The notes under the pieces were generated by a model, which was not told the DNA's origin, did no database searches, and saw nothing but the letters and a program-made list of their open reading frames with translations. This document shows positions 28,393 to 37,372 of a DNA stretch of 63,985 nt, piece after piece. Numbering within the stretch: the stretch's first letter is position 1; the number at the start of each line of letters is the position of its first letter. This DNA comes from an uncultured Gammaproteobacteria bacterium (GTDB lineage Bacteria > Pseudomonadota > Gammaproteobacteria > Pseudomonadales > Pseudohongiellaceae): assembly GCA_913060975.1 (NCBI GenBank), contig CAJXVC010000013.1, positions 65,536-129,520 on the forward strand. Direction: 5' to 3'. The translations under genes were made by a program, and so were the position numbers.

Positions 28393-28980
28393 TTACTTGC
28401 GTAGATGACCAAGTTTGTCGATCTTCACTGCCAGATAACTTTCGTTATGGGGATTGGATTCGGTGTGGATCGGGACTATCTGTTCGACCGCAAAACCCAA
28501 TGACTGCAGCGCATCAACTTTACGGGGATTGTTGGTCATTAACCGTAACTTCCCGACATTGAAATGGTCGAACATAGGCTTGCAGATTTCATAGTCACGG
28601 CCGTCCGGCTCAAAACCGAGTTTGACGTTGGCTTCGACGGTATCAGCCCCGGAGTCTTGCAGGGAGTAGGCGCGTATCTTGTTCAGCAAGCCAATGCCCC
28701 GGCCTTCCTGACGTAGGTACAAGATCAGGCCAGCACCTTCTTTGGCAATTCGTTCCATAGCGGTTTGCAATTGCGGACCACAATCACAGCGCAGACTGAA
28801 CAGACAATCGCCAGTCAGACATTCAGAATGCACCCGGCACAGCAGTGGTTTGTCCGTCGTCACATCGCCGAATGAGAGTGCAACGTGCTCCTTGCCATTG
28901 TCACTGTCCTCGAAGCCATGAATTGTAAACTGACCCCATTCTGTGGGCAGTGCGGCTGATGCCACAAACTTCACTGTCAA
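28393..28980 (-). CDS. ribA: GTP cyclohydrolase II
   Basis: 195 residues. Zinc ligands C54, C65 and C67 lie in [17 protein letters not shown], and RQEGRGIGL (90-98) is the GTP-binding motif. It opens GTP to start riboflavin synthesis. All catalytic residues are present, which matters because the GTP-cyclohydrolase-like half of the other protein at 31644-32756 has lost them; this gene is therefore the functional RibA. Confidence 0.95.
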   Translation of the reverse strand: MTVKFVASAALPTEWGQFTIHGFEDSDNGKEHVALSFGDVTTDKPLLCRVHSECLTGDCLFSLRCDCGPQLQTAMERIAKEGAGLILYLRQEGRGIGLLNKIRAYSLQDSGADTVEANVKLGFEPDGRDYEICKPMFDHFNVGKLRLMTNNPRKVDALQSLGFAVEQIVPIHTESNPHNESYLAVKIDKLGHLRK

Positions 28981-29091
28981 TTCTCAGTCCTCTTGATAAG
29001 TCCGCGATAAGCCCGTAACAGGTTCGCATTACGCCCGCAATTTTCCGCCATAGTCGCAATAGCAGCTTTGACTGCGCTGTGGGAACGTCAC

Positions 29092-29580
29092 TCAGGCAAT
29101 CAGTATTCGTGCGGCCTGTAGACACAGGGCGGCCATTATACCTGCTAAAACATCATCTAGCATGATGCCCAGACCGCCCTCCACTTGCTTGTCGGCCCAC
29201 TTGATTGGCCAGGGTTTGAGGATATCCAGCAGGCGGAACAAGGCAAAGCCCGCCAGAATCCAGCGCCAGTCCATCGGCACCATGAACAGGGTAATCCACA
29301 ATCCGACAAACTCATCCCAAACGATACCGCCGTGATCGTGGATGCCCAGATCATCAGCAGTGCGGCCGCAGATCCAAATGCCAGCCGCAGTCGTGACCAG
29401 CAGCATTAGCACATAACCGTACCAGGGCAACATCGCCAGCGGCAGGAAAAGCAGTAATCCTGCCAGCGTGCCAAAAGTGCCCGGCGCCTTCGCAGCCAGT
29501 CCGCTGCCAAAGCCGAACGCCAGCAGATGTATTGGGTTGCTCCAGACACGGGCATTGGCAGGTATATGAATGAGGGCCAC
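29092..29580 (-). CDS. pgpA: Phosphatidylglycerophosphatase A
   Basis: 162 residues. FGFGSGLAAKAPGTFGTLAGLL and the acidic motif DDLGIHDHGGIVWDEFVGLW are the PgpA metal-binding signatures; C-terminal EGGLGIMLDDVLAGI carries further acidic residues. It dephosphorylates phosphatidylglycerophosphate at the inner membrane. Its start is 2 bp after the thiL stop, the usual thiL-pgpA pair. Confidence 0.93.
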   Translation of the reverse strand: MALIHIPANARVWSNPIHLLAFGFGSGLAAKAPGTFGTLAGLLLFLPLAMLPWYGYVLMLLVTTAAGIWICGRTADDLGIHDHGGIVWDEFVGLWITLFMVPMDWRWILAGFALFRLLDILKPWPIKWADKQVEGGLGIMLDDVLAGIMAALCLQAARILIA

Positions 29581-29582
29581 AG

Positions 29583-30602
29583 TTATCTCTTAAAGTGTTG
29601 GTAGGAGGATGGCGAATGATCGACAGTCTCGCCATCCACATCAATGCACTGCAGGCCTAGCTCGGCGACAATCTCACCGATCACAGTTAATGACAGACCG
29701 GATTGCTCAGCAAGACTATTCAGGCCTTCCAGCTCGCTGGGGTTGGCAGTCAAGCACAGTTCATAGTCATCGCCACCGTATAACGCCGCCAATTCACAAC
29801 TGGTTGGGTCGGACACGGCTTGCGCGTGGCTGGAATAAGGCAGCTTGGCCAGTTCAATACGGGCACCTACAGCGCTGGCTTGCAAAATATGAGCAAGATC
29901 ACCAAGCAAGCCATCGGAGATATCCAGGCCGGCACTGACTCGGCCGGCAATACGCTCGGCGAAGTTCACGGGCGGCTCCGGCGCCCAGTAGGCGGCGTTG
30001 AAATGGGTTGCTTGCGCATCGTTCTGCGGGTCGAATTTGAGTGGGTGTCCTTTAATCTGTTTAATCTGAACAGGCTCATTGGTGACACTGGCGAGTCCGA
30101 AAGCGCCGTCGCCCAGCGTGCCAGTCACCAGAATCAGGTCGCCAGGCTGGGCGCCAGCGCGGCGGATGAGCTTGTCACGGTGATTGAGGCCCTGCACCTG
30201 TATAGACAGTGACAGCGGGCCGCGGCTGATATCGCCACCGACTAACGGGCACTGATAACGTTGGGCTAACACACTCAAACCGCTAGCCAGATTCTGCAGC
30301 CATTGCGCATCGGCTTCGGGAATAATCAGGCCAAGGGTAAAACACCAGGGCTTGGAGCCCATGGCGGCCAAGTCACTCAGATTGACGGCTAATGCGCGCT
30401 GGCCGATCTTGGCCGCGTCCGCCCCGGCTGGAAAATGCACGTCAGCCACCAGCACATCCATGCTGGCCGTCACGACCTGGTCATCGGGAACTGACAATAT
30501 CGCCGCATCATCGCCGATCCCCTGGTCAATACCCGGCACCGCGAAGCTCAAATCCGGCTGCGCGAAAAAGCGACTGATTATGTCAAATTCGGATAACGGC
30601 AT
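29583..30602 (-). CDS. thiL: Thiamine-monophosphate kinase
   Basis: 339 residues, PurM-like ATP-binding fold. The N-terminus EFDIISRFF, GIGDDAAIL (metal and phosphate binding), MDVLVADVHFP and later GLDISDGLLGDL are diagnostic. It phosphorylates thiamine monophosphate to the diphosphate, the cofactor of Dxs. It is slightly longer than the usual ~320 residues because of an insertion around residues 180-205 (QIKQIKGHPLKFDPQNDAQ). It lies 39 bp after nusB. Confidence 0.93.
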   Translation of the reverse strand: MPLSEFDIISRFFAQPDLSFAVPGIDQGIGDDAAILSVPDDQVVTASMDVLVADVHFPAGADAAKIGQRALAVNLSDLAAMGSKPWCFTLGLIIPEADAQWLQNLASGLSVLAQRYQCPLVGGDISRGPLSLSIQVQGLNHRDKLIRRAGAQPGDLILVTGTLGDGAFGLASVTNEPVQIKQIKGHPLKFDPQNDAQATHFNAAYWAPEPPVNFAERIAGRVSAGLDISDGLLGDLAHILQASAVGARIELAKLPYSSHAQAVSDPTSCELAALYGGDDYELCLTANPSELEGLNSLAEQSGLSLTVIGEIVAELGLQCIDVDGETVDHSPSSYQHFKR

Positions 30603-30641
30603 AGTGAAAGGATTAGCTGCAGCAATGCAGCAACAATCGAA

Positions 30642-31142
30642 TCAGGCTTGTGGCTGGCGCTTGGCGGCCCACTCAATCGCACGCAACTCAGGCACCAGCT
30701 TGTCGAGTACGCCATTGATGTACTTGTGACTGTCTGTGGCGCCGAACACCTTGGCCAGCTCAACACATTCGTTAATTACCACGCGATAAGGCACATCAAT
30801 GCGATTGGCCAGTTCATAGCAGCCTAGATAGAGCGCGGCTTTTTCAATGGGGTCGAGCGCAGTCGGTGCGCGATCGAGGCGGGGATGCAAATGCTGATCG
30901 AGCAGTTCAATTTGTTTGGGGATATCGAGAAACAAGGCGTCAAAATATTCCCAGTCTACTTTGCCATGGGTATCGGCATGGAACTGAGCAGCAATATCCA
31001 ACGGATCGTTTTCCGATAACAGCCACTGATACAACGCCTGCAATATCAAACGGCGCGCGCGACGGCGCTGTTCCAGCGGCACACGGTTGCGTTTGTGTTT
31101 GCCACCAGTTGCTGGCAAAGCACCACTCTTGCTTGCAGTCAC
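30642..31142 (-). CDS. nusB: Transcription antitermination factor NusB
   Basis: 166 residues, all-helical. RRRARRLILQALYQWLL is the N-terminal RNA-binding helix, DPIEKAALYLGCYELANRIDVPYRVVINECVELAKVFGATDSHKYINGVLDKL the conserved C-terminal part (central portion of the family). With NusE it binds boxA in rRNA leaders. A basic ~20-residue extension precedes the family domain. It directly abuts ribH with no gap. Confidence 0.95.
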   Translation of the reverse strand: MTASKSGALPATGGKHKRNRVPLEQRRRARRLILQALYQWLLSENDPLDIAAQFHADTHGKVDWEYFDALFLDIPKQIELLDQHLHPRLDRAPTALDPIEKAALYLGCYELANRIDVPYRVVINECVELAKVFGATDSHKYINGVLDKLVPELRAIEWAAKRQPQA

Positions 31143-31619
31143 CTAGTTCTCCAACTGGCGCAATAGCGACACCATTTCCAGCGCAGTCAGCGCCGCTTCG
31201 CCACCTTTGTTACCGGCCTTGGTGCCAGCACGTTCGATAGCTTGCTCAATCGTATCAACCGTCAATACCCCAAAGGCGACAGGTACTTCACTTTGCAGTG
31301 ACACTTGACCCAGACCTTTGACGCATTCGCCAGCAACGTATTCGAAATGTGGCGTGCCTCCGCGGATGACCGCGCCGAGGGCGATCACTGCATCATACTT
31401 TTCACCCGATACCAGTTTCTTGGCTGCAAGCGGTAACTCCCATGCGCCGGGTACTTTGATCAGGGTAATGTCCCGATCCTGTACGCCGTGCTTACGCAGG
31501 ACATCCAGTGCGCCTTCCAACAGCCTGTCGACAATAAAGCTGTTAAAGCAAGACATGACGATGGCGTAGCTGGCCGCCGCATTGTTGTAGTTACCTTCGA
31601 TTGTTTTTAAGGTGCTCAT
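31143..31619 (-). CDS. ribH: 6,7-dimethyl-8-ribityllumazine synthase
   Basis: 158 residues from the ATG at 31619, which has AGGAA eight bases upstream; an in-frame ATG at 31637 is less likely. [55 protein letters not shown] and AFGVLTVDT form the lumazine synthase signature, with the catalytic His in TPHFEY. It condenses the pyrimidinedione with dihydroxybutanone phosphate. Confidence 0.95.
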   Translation of the reverse strand: MSTLKTIEGNYNNAAASYAIVMSCFNSFIVDRLLEGALDVLRKHGVQDRDITLIKVPGAWELPLAAKKLVSGEKYDAVIALGAVIRGGTPHFEYVAGECVKGLGQVSLQSEVPVAFGVLTVDTIEQAIERAGTKAGNKGGEAALTALEMVSLLRQLEN

Positions 31620-31643
31620 TTTCAATTCCTGTTTCAATTCGGC

Positions 31644-32756
31644 CTACTGTGCAAACGGCACAAAGTCGACCACTTCCAGATCAAATCCCTGGATCGCGTT
31701 AAATTTGGCGGGGTAGCTCAACAATCGCATCTTGCCAACACCCAGATCGCGAAGAATCTGAGAGCCTGTACCAATCGTCAAATCGGCGCCTGTGCGATGC
31801 CCACGCTCGGACTGATTGCCTTCTGCCAGAACGAATTCCAGATTCTGAGACAGGTCCTGCCCGTAATCTTCGCCGGATAATAGCACAGCCACGCCTTTGC
31901 CCTCTTCGCTGATTCGGCGCAGCGCACTGTTAAAAGACCAGCTCGTGCGGTCGGCATTATAGACTTCACAGATATCCCGCAGCGTATTCGGGATATGTAC
32001 CCGCACCAGCGTTGGTTCTGCAGCCTTGACGTCGCCCTTCACGAAGGCCAGATGCAGACTGCCACTAATCGAGTCCTTGTAGGTGTGCACCATGAACTCG
32101 CCAAACTGCGTGTCCATGGCATTGGACTCACTGCGCGTCACTGTGTGCTCGTTGGCAATGCGATAATGAATCAAATCGACAATAGTGCCAATTTTGAGAT
32201 TGTGCTTCCGGGCAAACGCCTCGAGATCATTTTTGCGAGCCATCGTGCCATCTTCATTCATGATCTCGACAATAGCCGCGGCCGGCTGATAACCCGCCAG
32301 ACGCGCCAGATCACATCCGGCCTCAGTATGACCAGCCCGGCGCAACACGCCGCCCGGTTGCGCCATGATCGGGAAAATATGCCCCGGCTGGATAATGTCT
32401 TCAGGTTTCGCATCACGGGCAACCGCCGCCTGAATAGTCCGCGCCCGGTCTGCCGCGGAAATACCAGTGGTTACGCCGGTCGCCGCTTCAATGGAAACAG
32501 TAAAGTTGGTGTTGTATGGCGTGTTGTTCTCATTGACCATCAACGGCAGTTTCAAGTGCTTGCAGTGTTCTCGCGTCAGAGTAAGACAAATCAAGCCACG
32601 CGCATTGGTAGCCATGAAATTGATATCTTCAGTGCGCACACGCTCGGCGGCAATAATCAGATCGCCTTCGTTCTCACGATCTTCATCATCCATCAGGATG
32701 ACCATCTTGCCTTGACGAATATCGTCAATGATTTCTTCTGTGGTATTCAGTTCCAT
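31644..32756 (-). CDS. ribB: 3,4-dihydroxy-2-butanone-4-phosphate synthase with degenerate GTP-cyclohydrolase-II domain (RibBX type)
   Basis: 370 residues. The N-terminal half (1 to about 200) is an intact DHBP synthase: MDDEDRENEGDL (residues 22-33), FMATNARGLICL and RRAGHTEAGCDLARLAG. The C-terminal half aligns in layout with GTP cyclohydrolase II. However, the zinc-cysteine segment is replaced (VRVHIPNTLRDICEVYNADR instead of a C-x2-GD-x8-C-x-C pattern) and RQEGRGIGL is absent. This is the RibBX arrangement, in which only the RibB activity survives; the separate ribA at 28393-28980 supplies the cyclohydrolase. No FMN riboswitch precedes it. A 15-bp repeat lies upstream. Confidence 0.92.
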   Translation of the reverse strand: MELNTTEEIIDDIRQGKMVILMDDEDRENEGDLIIAAERVRTEDINFMATNARGLICLTLTREHCKHLKLPLMVNENNTPYNTNFTVSIEAATGVTTGISAADRARTIQAAVARDAKPEDIIQPGHIFPIMAQPGGVLRRAGHTEAGCDLARLAGYQPAAAIVEIMNEDGTMARKNDLEAFARKHNLKIGTIVDLIHYRIANEHTVTRSESNAMDTQFGEFMVHTYKDSISGSLHLAFVKGDVKAAEPTLVRVHIPNTLRDICEVYNADRTSWSFNSALRRISEEGKGVAVLLSGEDYGQDLSQNLEFVLAEGNQSERGHRTGADLTIGTGSQILRDLGVGKMRLLSYPAKFNAIQGFDLEVVDFVPFAQ

Positions 32757-32786
32757 AAATACTCTACATAATTACTGTTGTAGGGG

Positions 32787-32830
32787 CTTTCTTAAACCTG
32801 TCTTTCTTGAATCTGTCTTTCTGAACCAGA
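32787..32830. repeat. 15-bp tandem repeat, 2.9 copies
   Basis: CTTTCTTAAACCTGT (32787-32801), CTTTCTTGAATCTGT (32802-32816) and a partial third copy. It occupies most of the 112-bp spacer in front of the RibB gene. Confidence 0.75.
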
Positions 32831-32868
32831 CGCAGTATTCATTACCGCGCCCAGTATCTGCCAACTAC

Positions 32869-33363
32869 TTATTTGCTTTTAACCCGATCCATCAAGTGGG
32901 TCAGAAAATCTGCTTTTCCGATTTCGACGCCATTGGCCCGCAGCAGGTTATAGGCAGTCGCCAGATGAAAATAGAAATTCGGCAGCAGAAAATCATCGAC
33001 ATACTCCTGAGCGGGTAATTCGGCGTAGTTTTCCGGCCCCAGCTCCAGATATTTTTGCTCTGGCACGTTCGCCAAGGCAGACTTTGCAGCGCTCAGCTTG
33101 CTTCGCGTATCGGCAATCAACTCTTTGGCGGCAGCAACATCTGCCACATCCATGTCGATGGAAGTCACTTCCTCACCAGCCAGCCATTGGCAAAACTGTT
33201 GTGGAAGATTGCAGCAAATACCAACCTGCTTGTTGAAGGCAAACATGTCCTCGGTGAGGCTCAATTTCATGAACGCTTCATCTTCAAAATGCGCAATTGC
33301 TTTTTCCAGCAAGTGACTCAATGTGCCCAGTCGGGTATCGAAAGTTGTAATCGCCGTTTTCAT
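32869..33363 (-). CDS. DUF1993 family protein
   Basis: 164 residues from the ATG at 33363, which has GGAGAG upstream (the frame also opens at 33387). LSHLLEKAIAHF, DMFAFNKQVGICCN and LPNFYFHLATAYNLLRANGVEIGKADFL are typical of DUF1993, a DinB-like four-helix bundle. The function is unknown. It is inserted within the riboflavin block between ribE and the RibB gene with no known link to flavin synthesis. Confidence 0.85.
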   Translation of the reverse strand: MKTAITTFDTRLGTLSHLLEKAIAHFEDEAFMKLSLTEDMFAFNKQVGICCNLPQQFCQWLAGEEVTSIDMDVADVAAAKELIADTRSKLSAAKSALANVPEQKYLELGPENYAELPAQEYVDDFLLPNFYFHLATAYNLLRANGVEIGKADFLTHLMDRVKSK

Positions 33364-33462
33364 TCTGTTCTCTCCATGACTGCTCAACGAATCACAGACA
33401 CTGTATGTCCGAAGTTGAGTTAAATGTAAGTTTGTCCTGATTGCGTGTTGCTTTTGCTTCGT

Positions 33463-34119
33463 TTACTTTTTCAAAAACCCGTGCCGCTGCAAAAAGTCGG
33501 TGCTGATACCGCCTTCGCCACTGGCGACATCAGTGCCTAGCAGTCGCTCCAAATAACGCGCCACCAGATCCACTTCGAGATTTACTTTCTGCCCTGGTTT
33601 ATAAGTGCCAATAATGGTTTCTTCCTGAGTATGCGGAATCACATTAATTGAAAACTGGTTTTGCTTGACGCTGTTTACCGTCAAGCTGGTACCGTCAATA
33701 CAGATCGAACCTTTACCGGCGATATAGCGCGCCAGATTCTCAGGTACTGAAAAATCGAGTCGAATACTCTTGCCTTCCGGCTCACTGGCAATCAATTCAC
33801 CGACGCCGTCCACATGCCCACTGACAATATGGCCACCAAAACGATCGCCGACTTGCATGGCTTTTTCGAGATTGACTTTGCTACCGACCTGTAGCGAGCC
33901 AAGTGTCGTGCAACGCATGGACTCCTGTGAAACATCAGCAGCAAACTGGTTGCTATCGAATGACACAACGGTCAGGCAGCAACCACTCACTGCAATGCTG
34001 TCGCCCAGGGCCACATCAGACATATCCAATTGGCCAGTCTTGATGACCAGACGCCACTCAGATTCAATCTGCGACAGCGCGCTGACTTCACCAATCGCTG
34101 TGACAATACCTGTGAACAT
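33463..34119 (-). CDS. ribE: Riboflavin synthase, alpha subunit
   Basis: 218 residues from the MFTGIVTAIGEV start at 34119, the invariant N-terminus; the longer frame to 34155 is rejected. Two lumazine-binding repeats are seen (about 1-97 and 98-195), each with an HIVSGHVDG or TSLTVNSV-type motif. It dismutates two lumazines into riboflavin. The gene follows ribD. Confidence 0.94.
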   Translation of the reverse strand: MFTGIVTAIGEVSALSQIESEWRLVIKTGQLDMSDVALGDSIAVSGCCLTVVSFDSNQFAADVSQESMRCTTLGSLQVGSKVNLEKAMQVGDRFGGHIVSGHVDGVGELIASEPEGKSIRLDFSVPENLARYIAGKGSICIDGTSLTVNSVKQNQFSINVIPHTQEETIIGTYKPGQKVNLEVDLVARYLERLLGTDVASGEGGISTDFLQRHGFLKK

Positions 34120-34155
34120 GCTTGCTTGTTTCCTGTTTCGGTTGCCGCCGGGCAA

Positions 34156-35313
34156 TCAATTAGGGACCAGTGTCAGCCTGCAGTCAGAACCAATCTGTTG
34201 TTGATCGATAATGGTCATACCCCAGCTTTCTTCGAGGGATTGCAAGCCGGTGATGCCGAACAATGGCCGGGCATCAGCGCCCAGTATTTTTGGCGCAATG
34301 TAGACTACCATCTCATCGACCAGACCCGCCTGTAAAAGCGCCGCGGCCAGCGTAGGCCCACACTCCACCATTACGTCATTGCACTCGTTTTTGGTGGCGA
34401 GGGATTCTAACACAGAACGCAAGTCAACCGAGCCGTCTGTCTCCGGCACAAGTTGCACGCTAGCCTTTGTGCTTAGCACATCAAGAAGAGCCGACTCTTT
34501 GACCGAATAGATTAATACCTCACCCTCGGCCTGCAAAATTTTGGCAGTGCCAGGGGTTTGCATTTGACTGTCGGCGATCACGCGCAGGGGCGCCTGCTCC
34601 AACAAGTGGCGATTGGCCGATTGCTCGGCCTCTGTCAGTAGCATTTCATCAGGCCGCACTGTCAGAGCCGGGTCATCAATTAACACAGTTTTAATACCGG
34701 TCAATACAGCGCTGCTTCGCAAGCGCATACGCTGTACATCGGCGCGCGCCTCAGGGCCGGTGATCCACTTGCTCTTGCCATTTTCCAGCGCGGTACGACC
34801 ATCGAGGCTCATGGCCAGTTTCAATGTGACGAACGGCATGCTTTGTTCGCGACGCTTGAAATAGCCCGGATTGAGTTTGCGTGCCGCCTGTTCAAATTGT
34901 GCCAGGTGATACACTTCAATGCCCGCCTCTTCCATCTGCTGAACACCCTGGCCCGACACCAGAGGATTGGGATCAAGGCTGGCAATGATGACGCGCTTGA
35001 CGCCGGCGTTGATCAAAGCCTGGCTGCAGGGTCCGGTGCGACCATGGTGGGAACAGGGTTCCAGCGTCACTATCGCTGTAGCATCTTTAGCATCGTCGCC
35101 TGCTGCATTCAACGCCATGACTTCGGCATGTGCCTGACCGGCCGCTGCATGCCAGCCCTCGCCGACCACCTTGCCGTCTTTCACCAGCACACAACCCACG
35201 CGTGGATTGGGCCGCGCGCTCAATACAGTTTCGGCGAGTTGGATTGCTCTGGCCATCTGTATCGGGCAGTCAATAAAGTCATTTGACAGTTGCGACTGAT
35301 CAAGTGTGTGCAT
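34156..35313 (-). CDS. ribD: Bifunctional riboflavin deaminase/reductase
   Basis: 385 residues. The N-terminal deaminase has zinc motifs HAEVMALNAAG and TLEPCSHHGRTGPC; the C-terminal reductase starts near FVTLKLAMSLDGRTAL, with KSKWITGPEARADVQRMR and TGIKTVLIDDPALT. Both halves look intact. It performs the second and third steps after GTP cyclohydrolase II. A GC-rich hairpin (CCGGCCG/CGGCCGG, 35369-35395) without a U-run lies between nrdR and this gene. Confidence 0.95.
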   Translation of the reverse strand: MHTLDQSQLSNDFIDCPIQMARAIQLAETVLSARPNPRVGCVLVKDGKVVGEGWHAAAGQAHAEVMALNAAGDDAKDATAIVTLEPCSHHGRTGPCSQALINAGVKRVIIASLDPNPLVSGQGVQQMEEAGIEVYHLAQFEQAARKLNPGYFKRREQSMPFVTLKLAMSLDGRTALENGKSKWITGPEARADVQRMRLRSSAVLTGIKTVLIDDPALTVRPDEMLLTEAEQSANRHLLEQAPLRVIADSQMQTPGTAKILQAEGEVLIYSVKESALLDVLSTKASVQLVPETDGSVDLRSVLESLATKNECNDVMVECGPTLAAALLQAGLVDEMVVYIAPKILGADARPLFGITGLQSLEESWGMTIIDQQQIGSDCRLTLVPN

Positions 35314-35403
35314 AGTGACAACAGATTTTAGTGTGTTGGACAGTTGTTAACACTGCCATTGTGACAGGCCGGCCGGGGCGGTTGCCAGCGGCCGGTACAA
35401 CAA

Positions 35404-35874
35404 TCAGGATTCCTGGTCGGAGTTATCCTTGGAGAGGCGATCAATCTCCTGACGAAATTCGTTCAGGTCCTTGAAGCTGCGATAGACCGATGCGAAACGT
35501 ACAAACGCCACTTCATCCAGGCCGCGCAGCTCTTTCATGACTTCCTCTCCCACGGCTCGCGATTGTATTTCGCGCTCACCGGTGGCGCGCAAATTCGCTT
35601 TAATGCGATTCAGCGCTTCTTCAACTCGCTCGATACTGACCGGGCGTTTTTCCAATGCTTTATGCAGTCCGGCCAGCAGCTTGTCTTCGTTAAATGGCTC
35701 GCGAATGCCATCCTGTTTGATGATGCGCGGCATGACCAGTTCGGCGGTCTCATAGGTAGTGAAACGTTCTTCGCAGGTTATGCATTCACGACGCCGTCTG
35801 ACCTGATTACCTTCAGAGACCAGCCGAGAATCGATTACTTTGGTATCGATAGCTCCACAAAATGGGCAGTGCAT
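35404..35874 (-). CDS. nrdR: Transcriptional repressor NrdR
   Basis: 156 residues. The zinc ribbon uses C3, C6, C31 and C34, with basic RRRREC between; the ATP-cone domain follows ([28 protein letters not shown]). It represses ribonucleotide reductase genes according to the bound dATP/ATP. Its usual neighbours glyA and ribD flank it here. No NrdR box was noticed in the window. Confidence 0.95.
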   Translation of the reverse strand: MHCPFCGAIDTKVIDSRLVSEGNQVRRRRECITCEERFTTYETAELVMPRIIKQDGIREPFNEDKLLAGLHKALEKRPVSIERVEEALNRIKANLRATGEREIQSRAVGEEVMKELRGLDEVAFVRFASVYRSFKDLNEFRQEIDRLSKDNSDQES

Positions 35875-35908
35875 AGCAAAACTCTCTTGGTCTAACTCTT
35901 GTTTTGTA

Positions 35909-35930
35909 GCAGGTGCCCGGAGGCACCCGC
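35909..35930. terminator. Hairpin between glyA and nrdR
   Basis: Inverted repeat GCAGGTGCC / GGCACCCGC with a 4-nt loop (nine pairs including one G-U). It stands 13 bp after the glyA stop on the minus strand. It lacks a U-run, so it may be an attenuator or mRNA-stability hairpin rather than a full terminator. Confidence 0.35.
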
Positions 35931-35943
35931 CGGCTTGTTATGG

Positions 35944-37197
35944 TTAGCTGTAAACCGGGAATCGCGCGCAGAGTTCCAGCACCTTCTCTTTCACAGAGTT
36001 AATGGTCTCTTCGCTTTCAAGATTATCGATGATGTCGCACATCCAGCCCGTCAGCTCCTTGCACTCGGCTTCGCCGAAGCCGCGAGTTGTAATTGCTGGC
36101 GAACCGATACGCAAACCACTGGTAACAAACGGCGGTTTTGGATCGTTTGGTACGGCATTCTTGTTCACTGTGATGTGGGCACGATCCAATGCGGCATCAG
36201 CGTCTTTACCGGTAATACCTTGCTTGATGAAGCTGACCAGGAACAAGTGGTCGTCAGTTCCGCCGGAGACAACATCGTAGCCGCGATCCATGAACGTCTG
36301 CGCCATGGCCTGCGCGTTCTTGACGACTTGTGCCTGATAAGCTTTGAAATCAGCGCTCATGGCTTCTTTGAAGCAGACTGCCTTGGCAGCAATCACATGC
36401 ATTAACGGGCCACCCTGGCTTTCCGGAAAAACCGCAAAATTCAATTTCTTTTCCAGATCTTCATTGGCCCGCGCCAGAATCAAACCGCCCCGTGGACCAC
36501 GCAGTGTTTTGTGCGTGGTAGAGGTGGTGACGTCGGCGATGTTAACCGGGCTTGGATAAACACCGGCGGCAATCAAACCAGCCACATGCGCCATGTCGAC
36601 CACAAAGTAAGCACCAACACTATCGGCGATGTCGCGGAAGCGCTGCCAATCTATGACGCGGGAATAGGCCGAGAAGCCTGCCATGATCATTTTCGGCTTG
36701 TGTTCCTTGGCCAGTGCTTCGACTTCGTCGTAATTGATCTCGCCGGTATCATCATCGATGCCATACTGTACTGAATTGTAAATGCGGCCGGAGAAGCTCA
36801 CCTTGGCACCGTGGGTCAGGTGGCCCCCGTGGGCCAGCGACATGCCCAGCACGGTATCGCCAGGCTCCATCAGCGCCATGTACACGGCGGCGTTGGCCTG
36901 GGAACCGGAGTGTGGCTGCACATTGGCATAATCGGCGTTGAACAGCTCTTTGGCACGGGCGATCGCCAAATTCTCAACCACATCGACGTGTTCACAACCA
37001 CCGTAATAACGCTTGCCCGGATAGCCTTCCGCGTACTTGTTGGTGAGCACAGAACCCTGCGCCTCCATCACGAACGGGCTGGTATGGTTCTCTGAGGCAA
37101 TCAGTTCGATATGCTGCTCCTGACGTGTCCGTTCGGCCTCAATGGCCGCATTAATTTCAGGATCGAATTCAGATAGGGCGATATCGCTCTTAAACAT
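35944..37197 (-). CDS. glyA: Serine hydroxymethyltransferase
   Basis: 417 residues, full length. The PLP-binding [15 protein letters not shown] has the lysine near residue 228; [24 protein letters not shown] and a [11 protein letters not shown] segment are also diagnostic. It converts serine and tetrahydrofolate to glycine and 5,10-methylene-THF. It is divergent from ettA, with about 175 bp between the starts. Confidence 0.96.
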   Translation of the reverse strand: MFKSDIALSEFDPEINAAIEAERTRQEQHIELIASENHTSPFVMEAQGSVLTNKYAEGYPGKRYYGGCEHVDVVENLAIARAKELFNADYANVQPHSGSQANAAVYMALMEPGDTVLGMSLAHGGHLTHGAKVSFSGRIYNSVQYGIDDDTGEINYDEVEALAKEHKPKMIMAGFSAYSRVIDWQRFRDIADSVGAYFVVDMAHVAGLIAAGVYPSPVNIADVTTSTTHKTLRGPRGGLILARANEDLEKKLNFAVFPESQGGPLMHVIAAKAVCFKEAMSADFKAYQAQVVKNAQAMAQTFMDRGYDVVSGGTDDHLFLVSFIKQGITGKDADAALDRAHITVNKNAVPNDPKPPFVTSGLRIGSPAITTRGFGEAECKELTGWMCDIIDNLESEETINSVKEKVLELCARFPVYS

Positions 37198-37372
37198 GCA
37201 TAACTCCGGCGAAAAGTTGGGAAATTCAGGAAGGCGCTATTCTAACTGATGACCGGCCATTCAGCATCCATAGTTTGTGGTTTTGGCGGGCTCCAGCCCC
37301 GATTTTTGACAACACAGTGACGGTTTGCTGTGCCATAATACGCCCCTCAATTTACGCTCCAGGAAGGTTGTG

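Noticed and set aside
31995..32771. A 258-codon open frame antisense to the RibB gene
   Set aside because: It mirrors a strongly conserved coding sequence, has Arg/Gln/His-rich composition and no ribosome-binding site; the sense gene is certain.
32757..32868. FMN riboswitch in front of the RibB gene
   Set aside because: The spacer is only 112 bp and mostly a 15-bp slippage repeat; none of the conserved RFN helices could be traced.
37306..37339. TTGACA...CATAAT promoter before ettA
   Set aside because: The spacer is 22 bp, too long for sigma-70, and no activator site supports an exception.
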